Assembly: GCF_020536995.1 (NCBI RefSeq)
Contig: NC_068355.1
Span: forward strand, 4,323,764 to 4,387,763
DNA from: Dreissena polymorpha
Lineage: Eukaryota > Mollusca > Bivalvia > Myida > Dreissenidae
Length of the DNA: 64,000 nt
Direction of reading: 5' to 3'
The notes under the pieces are model-generated. The model was given only the letters and a program-made list of their open reading frames with translations, was not told the DNA's origin and made no database searches. Shown here in pieces: positions 45,010 to 55,424 of this stretch. A program made the translations under genes and the position numbers. The first letter of the stretch is position 1; every line of letters begins with the position of its first letter.

Positions 45010-46555
45010 ATAGTAATTAATTATTTATAACGTACTTTTATTCTTCTGAAACCCACCATTTCAAGATAGTTGACTTCCTTCGGGTCTCAGGTAAGCGCAT
45101 TAGGGTCCATGGCCCTCCCCCCTGTTTATTATAAAGCTCATTTAGATCAGCAAAAAAGATAATTAAACGAAAGCGTATCCAATCTATGCAAATGATGGAT
45201 CTTATATTGTTGTTTTAAGGCGAAGATTGGCTCCTATTAATTTAAAGTAAGCGATTTTGTAATTAAATGCTAATTTTGTATATGAACCATTATTTTCGGG
45301 AATAAAATCTGTTCACGCTCTCTATCCAATTTTAAAAGAGTTAACAATATTTGATGTTCCCATTATTACGCAATGTGCTTTTCACAATTTCTAAAAAAGC
45401 TAAAACTGTGCCAGGAAATTGTGAGGTTTACGGAAAGCATTTACATTTGAGCTTAATATCTTATAATCAAGCACATATGAACAAAACAAAACACTTTTAA
45501 TTTCATTTTTTAAAGTGTTCATTTTCCAATTTTACCGAAAATACCCTCTGCACTAGTGATAGTTCATGTTATCTTTTTCATAAAAATGCCATGAGGTTTA
45601 TGAGAAAGCCTTACAATTAGAGAAATTTACAGAAAACCAAGTTGATTTGTAAAAACATTGTTTTTAAAAAATAAATATTGTTCATGCAGACAGTTTATTT
45701 GAATATTGGATAATCCGGTATGTTTTCATTCTAAAATATAAATAAAGAGTCGTTTAGTCTGAATCATGTTTTAAATTTTATCGGCAGTAGTTAAAAGAAG
45801 AAGTAAAAAAAATCAGCTATAAAACAGATTTGTTTATGATCTGTGAAGACCGTTTATACTCTACCGATAGCATATTATCACAGTGCAGTCAATACTGGGT
45901 GACATACCATTTTAGTTCGGACATGTGGACGGCCGACTAGCTCCATTGCACAATGCGAATAATGGACTGAGAACATACATCATAGAAAGACAAACTGCTT
46001 GTACAATATTTATGTAAGAAATTTATTCTGACATTCTCATACTATTAAGTTAATGATTTATGAAATAATCGAAAGTAAATGACATTCGTAGCAACTATAA
46101 ACAACAATATAAATAAAACGTTTTATGTTCAACCACATATTTTCTTAACAAACCACCATTATGCAGTATCATCATAATTCGTAGAAGCTTGCTGAATGGC
46201 CACTCTCAAACCATCACAGTGGGGATACCCATGATCGAATGACGGGAAACAGACTAATTATGATGCAACTTGAGTTAAGCCAATCTTGTAGCATATTTTT
46301 GTTTGTAAAATATCTATTTTAAAACATTCAATCAATCAAATGTGAAATAACTAAATGTTTTATATATAATAATTAAACAAGGTACTTATCTTAAAACATC
46401 TTACAACAATAGATACACATTTTCTGGCGCACATTCAGGCGACACGTCAGCGTGATAGGTACGTGTAAGTCCATAGTCCGGAAAAGCTCTTGTTTGTGAC
46501 TTTTAGGTACCCAATCATTGTCTTTGTACGTTGCAATTTAAATAAAAACGCTGCA
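45010..46555. other. Nothing recognised
   Basis: AT-rich, no exon or repeat family identified. Confidence 0.4.
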
Positions 46556-46559
46556 AGCG

Positions 46560-47035
46560 TATTCAGGTTGCAGGATCACGTGACTTTGTGGGGTTCCCAA
46601 TTCAATTGTTATGGATGTAAACACAACGGTAAGTGGTGTTTTATTTCAAATAACTGTTTAAAACAAGTTTTCTAAAGAATTTAAACTAATGCATAAAAGG
46701 CAGTTTTTATGATGCTTATGGCAATGTGAAAAACATCAGAATTACTTTATTTAATAAGCCTGTGTTCTTAGCCGAAAATTCTATCTATACTGCATTCATG
46801 TACATGTATACAGTTATACAGCACGCAACGTGTAACTTTTGCACCAATTTCAGACGTATTCAAGGATTTATTCTTTAATCTTAAGAAATCGGCACAAACT
46901 GCAAGAAAAACTTTCTTTACAATAAAGATTTTTGCGAAGGAATTTTAATAACTTGAGATATTTGCAAAAAAATAAAGCTCTTAACTGTGGTTAAATTCTT
47001 TCCAGCCCGTGTATAAACCTCTGAAAACCACGTTG
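46560..47035 (+). repeat. Diverged duplicate segment, copy 2
   Basis: Matches 25590-26005 in order and orientation. Unlike copy 1, it contains an ATG (46611) followed by GATGTAAACACAAC and then GGTAAGT, so it could be a small first coding exon with a splice donor. No downstream exon that would use it was found. Confidence 0.55.
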
Positions 47036-47379
47036 ATCCTGCTCCCCGGTATTGTGTGAATTGCAACGTGCATGTGATGCATTTAGACGACACGTGACTT
47101 ATTCGGATTGGTACCTGCTTGTGTACGCTAAAAGAATGTATTAGTTAGCAGTCATTGGAAACTGTTGTTTGCAACTTTTGGACACTGACACATGGGTTAT
47201 GCAAGGTAATGAATTAATACAAGAACGCTAAATTGGATTGGCATACGTAAAAGATTAACTTTTACTACAGGTGACTTTATCAGCTCGGTGGATGCGTTGT
47301 TCTCTAAAAGCAAGTAAAAAAACCTTTTCCGGGTTGTTACGTTCAATAATTGGGGTTTGTAGGTGGAAATCCCTGAGGG

Positions 47380-47795
47380 AGGGGTATATGTGTAGAAGGG
47401 TTCGGTATAAGGATAACTTATACTGCCTTGCTATATGAGCTAGCTTTTATAGCGACGCGGTAGAGTGTCTGCCTGATTTGGAACCGGGAGGTCCCTAGCT
47501 CGATTCCCAGTATGGTCGGGGATTTTTCTGGCTGGGTTATATTGGCGCCCAACGTAAAAACTCACCATGTGTGTCAGACGCCCCACAGATGTCATGGCAA
47601 TAGGAAATTCGTGGAAGAATTTCACAATTGGAGGGGGTGTATGTAGCAGGGTTCGGTATAAGGAGAACTTATGCTGCCTTGCTATATGAGCTAGCTTTTA
47701 TAGCGACGCGGTAGAGTGTCTGTCTGATTTGGAACCGGGATGTCCCGGGTTCGATCCCCAGTATGGTCGGGGATTTTTTCTGGCTGGGTTACATG
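47380..47795 (+). repeat. Tandem pair of tRNA-derived SINE units (251-bp spacing)
   Basis: TTCGGTATAAGGA recurs at 47401 and 47652. Each unit has CTAGCTTTTATAGCGACGCG, GTAGAGTGTCTG (A box) and a B box. The B box is degraded in the first (GCTCGATTCCC) and close to consensus in the second (GGGTTCGATCCCC, about 47747). Unit tails share GTATGGTCGGGGATTTTT and TGGCTGGGTTA. Confidence 0.75.
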
Positions 47796-47856
47796 TGGAT
47801 GGAGTATGAGGGTGGAGATGTGGTTGTAGCATGAGGGTTGGGTATATGGGTAGAGC

Positions 47857-49920
47857 ATGAGGTCAATTGAGAAAATGCCTGAAATCGCACAGGAAAAGTT
47901 CTTAAAGGGTGAGCATGTCATGAGACATGTTCCGGGGGTATGGAATGCCATATGGAGCGACATGTTCATAGAAACAACTTTTATGAGATATGGACATGAC
48001 GAGAAGGGAATTATAAGTTCAACACTTAAACCTGAAACTGTCAAGGTTTGGAGTTTGAGTCTGCATATTTGCAGCAGGTTGGAAGAAGATCTGAGAGAAA
48101 TGAGCAGTGCCAATTTAGTGGACACTAATGAGCAACACAAAGAAGAAAAGCGGGGGAGGATTAATGCAGATGCTAAAGATAAAGCAAGTATTCTGAGAAA
48201 GTTGACAGAATGTATTGATCCGTTGGATCCAAGCAAGCATCCACACAGTCTAGTGACCATTGTGACTAGAACAATAGCACATCCGTCTGCTAATGTTGAT
48301 CAAGCAATAGATATTGGTAAAACCCAAATGAATGAAATAGAAAACTCATGGCCGGATAATTTTCATGGGTCAATATCTAAAAAGGTTGAGACCCAGGTTG
48401 TGTCTAGAAAGCACATAAGGGTTGCATACACCAAAGTGTATGACATCAACCTGATTTATTCAAGAGTGATTGGCTTACAAGCTAGTTCTATGGAAATTGA
48501 CTTTAAACATATACTAAACCATGCATTGGCTCCAGTACCTACTGCTATGTTTACTGAAACAGGGGAACTCAAAATAGGAAATACCAAATCTGTGCTAAAG
48601 AATCAATTAAAAGTAGAAGTGTCTGAGCGGCACATTAGAAGCCAGATCACATGTTCAGTAATTGATGGATCTGCTGTCCTCTATGTCATTCACCGGCCCT
48701 TAAACGGAAAGATACGTGACTATATTGACAACTTTAAATCTTATATAAGACAAATTCTGGATAAATGTGATGTCTACTTAGTGTTTGACCGATACATTGA
48801 GTTCAGCACCAAGAGTGTGGCGAGGTCAGGGAGACAATCTTATGTCTCAAGGGAGTACAAACTAACGGATGACATGGTATTACCAACACAGAATGTTATG
48901 CTAGGTGTCACTGAGAAGAAACAACAGCTGATCTCTCTGATTTGTAACGCTTCATGCACGGATAAAGAATTTCACCAACTGTGCACTCACATACACAAAT
49001 TAGTCGTTACAGGAGATCATGATCCGCCCACTGAAAAATATAAAGGTGTTATAATCAATCGTGCTGATTTAAAAACAACACACGAAGAAGCTGACGTTAT
49101 TATGATAAGGCAAATAGTTGATGCTGTCGAAGCAGAACACACTGGCATTTCTGTGGTAGCTGATGATACAGACGTGTTTGTTGTGTAGTTACATTACTAT
49201 GTTGTTCTTAAATTTTCATTATTGGTCATCATGGAATCACCATTGAAAGAAAAAGCAGTTATAGACATTCGCAAAACTGCCCAAAAGCATATAAATATCG
49301 CGACCGACTTGCTTTCTGCTCACGCTATATCTGGATGCGACACTGTGGCTGGATATTTTGGTATCGGTAAGGGTACAGTTATTAAGATGCTGAACACAGG
49401 CAAGTCCATCAGACTGTTAGGCGATATGACAGCTTGTATGAAAGAAGTTGTGAAGGAAGCGACCAAATTTGTCTCAGCATGCTATGAAAAGCCTGATACA
49501 GAGGACATGTCTATGACAAGACAAATCATTTGGGCAGCCAGGGTAGGCAAGTCGGGTAAGGCTATGCCATCGCTAGCAAGCATTCTATGAAAAAGTGTGA
49601 AACGTGCTCACATACAGGCGTGTATTTGGAAAAACGCATTATATGCAGACCCACCAGATCTGGATCCATGTGATTATGGTTGGCGAAAGGAAGAGGTGTC
49701 AAACACCCTTTTACCCATTACAATAGCATCAAATATTGCTTTAGCTCCACTCAATGTGCTTAAAATGATGAAATGTGGGTGTACAAGCGATAGCCGATGT
49801 TTAACACTTCGGTGCTCATGTAATCAAGCGCGACTACCATGTACTATCTTTTGCGCTTGTCAAAAGGTTCAGGTTGATGTAATACAATGTAACAATGATC
49901 AGACAAAACATGCCCGTTAG
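47857..49920 (+). pseudogene. Broken member of a multicopy invertebrate family: PIN/FEN-like core plus Cys-rich CXC-like tail
   Basis: A 443-codon frame (47857-49188) is followed by two shorter colinear coding stretches to 49917, so the copy is interrupted at least twice. Visible parts, in order, are a helical region with a DPLDPSKHPHSLVTI motif and VVADDTDVFVV preceded by THEEADVIMIRQIVDAVEAE. Next come AHAISGCDTVAGYFGIGKGT, where the acidic residues and the G-C-D-T loop recall PIN/FEN1-type nuclease folds. The last part is MKCGCTSDSRCLTLRCSCNQ, a CXC-like (tesmin/TSO1) cluster. I recall related uncharacterised proteins in many copies in bivalves and cnidarians. Function is unknown; it could be host-derived or from a mobile element. 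The upstream edge is SINE sequence, so the N-terminus may be missing. Confidence 0.65.
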
Positions 49921-50760
49921 ATAACATACTGTGTCGATTATAAAGGAAATATGTATTATGTTATTGTTGGTATGAAAAACAAACATTTGAACTGAACTAA
50001 TATTTACAATAGAACATCACGTTAGTTAGACGACATCTCACAACATGAGCTAAACTAGTATACAAACTACTTTATACCATGATGTTTGAAAATGTGACCC
50101 GATCATGTCCTTGGCGAACAAAGGTTGAATAATTCGTATTATGGTGTTTCAATTTAAACATAATGTGCTTTATAACATTTATGAGAACGGTGTTTTTTCA
50201 TCACACAAACCATAACTTTTACAAAATTATAATATTTTTGTTATATTATACGTATGCATTAATAAAAATTCATTTATCGAATCATTATTAAACCGTTAAT
50301 TGCTAACAAATTGTATTATTTTTCAATATTCATTATTCTTATGAGAAAAATGGAATATCTAGATCTTCAATACATTTTATCTTGGTTTAAGGAGCAATTT
50401 TCGAGCCGCGATCTTGATTCTGGTAGCCATTTTGGACGCCATTTTCATTTTAGTTTATGTGTTTATATAACACACTTTAGCACTTCTTTATGCATATTTA
50501 CCATGTAAAACTATATAAAAAGTTCATTACAATACATAAAATAATGCATATTTATATTTTTAAACAAAAAAGACTGAAAATTGCCGCCATCCTGGACGCC
50601 ATCTTGAATGTTTCAAAACCCTCAAAGATACCAGCCCGTCATCATTTGGATTCTTCATCAGTAACATGTCCCCTAACAAAAACACTTTAACATTTACTAT
50701 ACACCTCAATGTCGGGTTAAGTGAAAAATGGCCACTTTTCTCCCGGACTATCAGTAGTAC
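49921..50760. other. Region with repeated GACGCCAT/GCCAT motifs, otherwise unassigned
   Basis: Two similar short blocks, GGTAGCCATTTTGGACGCCA (about 50421) and TGCCGCCATCCTGGACGCCA (about 50581), suggest a decayed duplication. No gene recognised. Confidence 0.35.
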
Positions 50761-50767
50761 TATTTGC

Positions 50768-50861
50768 TCACAAATATCATAACTAAAAGGAAAATTTGCG
50801 ATTCTGAAACAACTTATTTTTAATTTTGTCAATTTACCAAAACGTGAAAAGACCCCTTTAA
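50768..50861 (+). repeat. Right end of the 44.4-kb TTAA MITE family
   Basis: CTCACAAATATCATAACTAA, TTTGCGATTCTGAAACAACT and ACGTGAAAAGACCCCTTTAA match the right end of 44374-44891 and stop at TTAA. The left end was not found. Confidence 0.7.
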
Positions 50862-51446
50862 AAACTTATGATTTTGATGCTGTTTTACAACCATCGCATT
50901 TGTCCATTACTCTCCTGATCAGTTATCTAACAATTCGTGCATGGGGTCTATATCAAACTTTCTTTTTTCTAATTTAGCCATAAAGATTTAATACACAATT
51001 TCTCTAGAGCAGTCTCAGAAAACAGACAATGTTACAATAAAATTGAATAGATGTTCGAAGAAAAAAATGGAACGTGCGAGTGAAAAAACTTATTTTGATT
51101 CATATATCGATATAATCACAGGCGACAAGCAAGCGCTGAATAACAAATATATATAATTTTGCCATAATAATTGGACATTTGTCATTTACTCTTTACCACC
51201 AACACATTTGCCTATTGCCAATCGTCATAAAGTGCAATAATTCGGACAAGGTTTTATAACCAGCAGAAGAATACATTTTATTTTATAGCAAAATAGTTTA
51301 TAGTAAAATCTGTAAAAATACTAGAATTGCGACACATGAAGGGTGGTTTCGATGGCTGGAATGAGTGGAGACATCGTTAGTGGTTGGCCAAACACTCGAT
51401 AACCTATAATATCGTATCATGAGTAAAACGACTGCCAAGTATCAAG

Positions 51447-51516
51447 TTGTGGACAAAGTGGTCTATTGGTAAAATGCTGGTCAAGAAATAAGACGGTCCC
51501 CGAATCGAATCTCGAT
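51447..51516 (+). repeat. Weak tRNA-like (SINE head) sequence
   Basis: GACAAAGTGGTCTATTGGTA resembles an A box and CCCGAATCGAATCTC a degraded B box about 40 nt on. No reliable cloverleaf. Confidence 0.4.
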
Positions 51517-51546
51517 TAGAACACTTGATGTGTTTTTTAGCACACA

Positions 51547-51957
51547 ATGATTATACGCTTGGTCCTCTTCACAAAAGTGTATAAATGGATACATGTGAGG
51601 GAAATACGCCAATGTGCCTCGGCTGCGTACTGCTCCGAATGTAAAGGAAGACTATATCCCAGTGATCAGCGGTTCATGTGGAAGTCGCTTGAAGATGCAC
51701 ACGTCATCATAAAAGACTCTAGATCCGAACATTTAACCTTTAAGGAATCTCATCAAGGTCATTCTATCTTTAGGCCACGACTTTTATATTTCTTGGTTTA
51801 CAAAACCGCCGACCCTAATTTTTGGAAAATGGGAAAAAAAATAAAATCGGAAAATCGTCTTTTTTTTAAATATTTTATTCCCGACCGCACTGCAAAACGA
51901 GCGAAACGAGAAAAAAAACGATCCGGTTTGAGTACGGTTGCGAATAAAATCAAGTAA
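51547..51957 (+). CDS. Unrecognised 136-codon frame
   Basis: Contains AAYCSECKGRLYPSDQRFMW, a possible single CxxC knuckle, a VYKTADPNFWKMGKKIKSEN block and a Lys/Arg-rich end (DRTAKRAKREKKRSG). No domain is recognised and the frame starts inside a tRNA-like repeat context. It may be a decayed repeat-encoded frame. A GTAAGT follows at 51955, so an exon is possible. Confidence 0.2.
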   Translation: MIIRLVLFTKVYKWIHVREIRQCASAAYCSECKGRLYPSDQRFMWKSLEDAHVIIKDSRSEHLTFKESHQGHSIFRPRLLYFLVYKTADPNFWKMGKKIKSENRLFFKYFIPDRTAKRAKREKKRSGLSTVANKIK

Positions 51958-52435
51958 GTACAATCAACCATTGGTTCACATATATTGCAGAGATCGGGAT
52001 ATTTTTCAATGTGACACATTATGTACCAGTCCTTTTATGGGCACTTCTCAAAATTTATTTCGGGTAAAAATTACAGACAATAAGAAAATCAGCGTCAGTC
52101 AAATGTCGACCCCATCAAAATTTATTTCCGTGTCTGTGACGCAACTATATTGTTTAACATGTTAATTATATTAAACAAACCCGATAGTATTTGATAATTA
52201 GTATAAATAATCCAATAAAACACTGCCATTATTTACGATATATGTGTTTAGGAATTTTGTAAACACGTCCGCCATAGTTTATAGGAACTGTACAGAAAGT
52301 TTGGAAATCGGAACAAATCGGTATATCTCGGAAAATCATTGATAAATGTATTTGTCGTTTCAATGCTTAGGGCCGAGTAATTTCGGCAAATCGGAACTCA
52401 ACTTGTGTAAAACACTAGCTCAATTAACCGTTAAA

Positions 52436-52634
52436 CTCCGCCTCCGTTCTCTGCAAAAGATTCGAAGGCGGAGCTATGCACGTGCTTTTATTAAATTGGA
52501 GGATTGCAATTGAGAAACAAACACACGATTGGTTCGGCATGTTGATTGCTAGACAAAGGAAGCCAATTTTTTCGGCGCGAAATTTGTCGCTTAATTGCTT
52601 CCGACAGAAAGCGGCTTTCCTTTGATGACGTCAA
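52436..52634. promoter_or_regulatory. Orphan promoter-like cluster (GC boxes, CCAAT, E2F, CRE)
   Basis: Within 200 bp are CTCCGCCTCC (52438) and GGCGGAGC (opposite orientation, about 52467), CCAAT (52563), an E2F consensus TTTCGGCGCGAAA (about 52569-52581) and a full palindromic CRE TGACGTCA (52626-52633). The region is richer in CpG than its surroundings. The nearest frames (52713-52961 and 52811-53035) have no recognised domain, so any gene driven from here is unidentified. Confidence 0.45.
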
Positions 52635-53245
52635 ACTGTCAATTCACACACACTGCACATTTTCGGAAGACTTTAACTGACTCCTTGTTTACAATTCCAG
52701 TAAAAAAAACACTTGCTAACATTAAACTTTGGATTAAATTATCAAAATAAAGCAAAAGCGAAGTTGACAAATATGATTGAATTAATTCGCGTCAGTTCAA
52801 ATAAGACGTTTTGCGTTGTAAATCAACGAGTTTTCATGACAACAACAACTTTGACAAACATTACCGCGACGACGCATGGATCGATCTACCTCGATTTTTT
52901 TTTCATGTACGATCTCATAAGTCGAGTAAGAGCAAACACATACCGGGTAATTTGTGTATGAGTAGTTTATCTTATATAAGATTTATGCAACGGGCATCGC
53001 ATTGCGTAATGGTGCGCATCCAATTTTGGAAATGAAGCGCAGTTTTTCGTTTTAATGGGAGAAGAACGCATGTCATGTAATGGAGTGTTTAAAATTGCCT
53101 GATGTTACATAAGGTGCTGTTAGGACTCATTTCATTTGAAGATATAGATGTGTTTCATTGCATAATTTGATTTTTTGTCTCTGTGTTAAGGTTATAAAAG
53201 ATATGTTGTCTTTGTTCTGATGTTATTAGTATTAACTTTTTTTTC

Positions 53246-53277
53246 CAATGATGTTTTTTTTTTTTTTTTTTTTTTTC
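53246..53277. repeat. Poly-T tract
   Basis: An uninterrupted T run of about 30 nt ending at CGACCGCCCGATGG. It may be the poly-A tail of a minus-strand retroposed sequence. Confidence 0.6.
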
Positions 53278-53617
53278 GACCGCCCGATGGACCATTTTCA
53301 AAATAATTTTTGTAAACCAATAAAAAAAAAGTCGTGGCCTTATATTAATACTAAATATCAATGAAATCGGGTAGGTGCTTTTGATTTTTTTAAAGAAATA
53401 AAATATACATATTAATTTAGCGGTGGAAACTGAATGTGGGCTACCAAAATACAATTTGCTGCAAAGAATATTTGAAAAAGAATTAACACAGTTCAAAGCA
53501 ACTTCATAGGAAGTTATCAGGAGTTTGATTTTGGTTGAAGTGGAGAGTGCGAATACTTCATAACTGGAACAAAAATGCTTTTGACGAGAACACGAGAAGA
53601 TGTAGAAAGGGACAAAT

Positions 53618-53878
53618 GAGTCGCGTTCTGAGAAAACTGGGCATAATGCATGTGCGTAAAGTGTCGTCCCAGATAAGCCTGTGCAGTCCGCACAGGCTAA
53701 TCGGGGACGACACTTTCCGCTTTTATGACATTTATCGTTTAAATGAAGTCTCTTCTTAGCAAAAATCCAATTTAGGCGGAAAGTGTCGTCCCTGATTAGC
53801 CTGTGCGGACTGCACAGGCTAATCTGGGACGACACTTTACGCACATGCATTATGCCCAGTTTTCTCAGAACGCGACTC
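53618..53878. mobile_element. GTCGTCCC-type hairpin MITE, near-perfect copy (261 bp)
   Basis: The outer ends GAGTCGCGTTCTGAGAAAAC and GTTTTCTCAGAACGCGACTC are perfect inverted repeats that continue inward for about 55 bp. AAAT lies just outside both ends and may be the target duplication. Internal double-hairpin layout is the same as at 37731-37991. The 241- and 74-codon frames on the two strands here share identical repeat peptides and are artefacts. Confidence 0.9.
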
Positions 53879-54247
53879 AAATGATACAGTGTAAAACAAT
53901 TCTTTCCAATACATGTGGTCTGTGTGTGAGGCTGAGAACTAAACCAAGAGGTGTTTGGATTTGTTCCGAGTAAAGAAAATCACATTAATTTGATAACCGA
54001 TTCTGTATTTGGTGATTGTTACCATGTTTCTCGGAGATTTTACTATGCATGTCGATATTTCAATGTGGGCTATTAAAAAACAATTGACAATACTAAAAAT
54101 GAATAATGTTGATTGACTCTGAAAAAAAATCGAATTAATAATTTTATAATTATTGTTAAACCTACTTATTTTAATTTGATTTTATCGAAAGCCTTAAGTT
54201 ATTGAAATACTTAAGTTTCCTGGGTGGACTATATACATATGGAAAGC

Positions 54248-54322
54248 TCCCACATAGGGATTGAACCAGGGACTTCGTGATCGCTGCGCGTACATTATAG
54301 ACACTACGCCACCGCAACCTTT
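54248..54322 (-). repeat. tRNA-like SINE head
   Basis: On the minus strand GGTTGCGGTGGCGTAGTGTC (A box) and CCTGGTTCAATCCCTATGTG (B box) are spaced like a tRNA. The acceptor ends do not pair well. Confidence 0.6.
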
Positions 54323-54440
54323 GTTTTGAATATAATTTACCAGACCATATCATATTATGTTTTCGTTAAAATGTTGTTGCTATAGCATTTGATGTAAGTA
54401 TTCAGCCACATGATTCTTGTGGCATTATTCACAAAGAATC

Positions 54441-54654
54441 TTAACCCTTAAAGCGCTGGAGCTGAATTTTAAAGGCCTTTGCAAACAGTTTGGATCCAGA
54501 TGAGACGCCACAGAACGTGGCGTCTCATCTGGATCCAAACTGTTTGCTATTCTGATAGTATTCTTTGAAAAAAAGTGAAGAAAATGCTAATTTTAGAAAT
54601 TCAGCAGACGACATTTTAGCAGAAGACAAATTTCCCAGCATGCAAAGGGTTAAG
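54441..54654 (+). repeat. Hairpin MITE (perfect 31-nt arms), copy 2
   Basis: Starts TTAACCCTTAAAGCGCTGGA and ends CATGCAAAGGGTTAA. The hairpin at 54481-54547 is identical in sequence to that of the copy at 29.2 kb, and the whole elements differ at only a handful of positions. Confidence 0.88.
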
Positions 54655-55036
54655 TAGAAATTTAATCTACAATGACAATATGATCATTCATCAACTGTTA
54701 CATGAGTAAAGAACAAAAAACACACATCGATGGATATTTTGGCGTTTACTATATTGTTGAATAAAGTGAGAGATAACTTTTGAATATCATCATCATATTT
54801 ATTTTTCAAAATGCCAAACATATGTGAAATCTGCTAACAGTCATTTAAAGAAGTACATAATTCAACTTAACATGTCATACACATAAATCAAGGATCAAAT
54901 ATAACACGATTGAACAAACCTTACTCTATATTTTGCCTATGTTAAAGTTTAAACACAAGTCAAAAGTGCATATATTTACAAAACTTTTATTAAATGATAA
55001 AATGCCGCTCACCTTCCGGTCATGTCGGCAAAAGGT

Positions 55037-55185
55037 GATTAGCGTTTATATCGTATTATATTCGCTCTATATCTCGACGCTGAGAAAGTTTTAAGCCGGT
55101 TAGAATTTTAAGGTCTCGCTAAGAAAATTCGCAACGAGTAAAGTCGAGATAAAGAACGAATATAAATACGAAATAAACGCTAATC
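55037..55185. repeat. 149-bp inverted-repeat element
   Basis: GATTAGCGTTTATATCGTAT and its near-complement ATACGAAATAAACGCTAATC form the ends, with a nested TATCTCGAC/GTCGAGATA pair inside. A third copy of the right-hand end, ATACGAAATAAACGCTAATC, lies at about 55401-55420. Confidence 0.7.
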
Positions 55186-55424
55186 AACATATTCTTTGTC
55201 ACGTGATTACCCTTTCTGGGCATGTACAGATTAATTCAATATACACATTGGAAAGGAACAACATTGGTCACCCTCTAATATCGTCGTTGCTTGCTGGTTT
55301 AAGATCAGATCTGTCGATATTGACTAGCCATTTTTCTCTTCGGGCCTGTGAGGTCTATAGCTGATAGGTACGGAAAATTACCCAGCTCAACGAAAATAAA
55401 ATACGAAATAAACGCTAATCAATT

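Noticed and set aside
47691-48260. 189-codon minus-strand frame
   Set aside because: Shadow of the PIN-like frame on the plus strand joined to the SINE unit.
53155-53880. 241-codon minus-strand frame
   Set aside because: Half of it is the hairpin MITE, and it runs through the poly-T tract as a lysine run. No domain.
8930-54322. tRNA-like sites (8.94, 44.5, 47.45, 47.7, 51.45, 54.25 kb) as real tRNA genes
   Set aside because: A and B boxes are present, but acceptor stems do not pair and most continue into SINE or MITE bodies.
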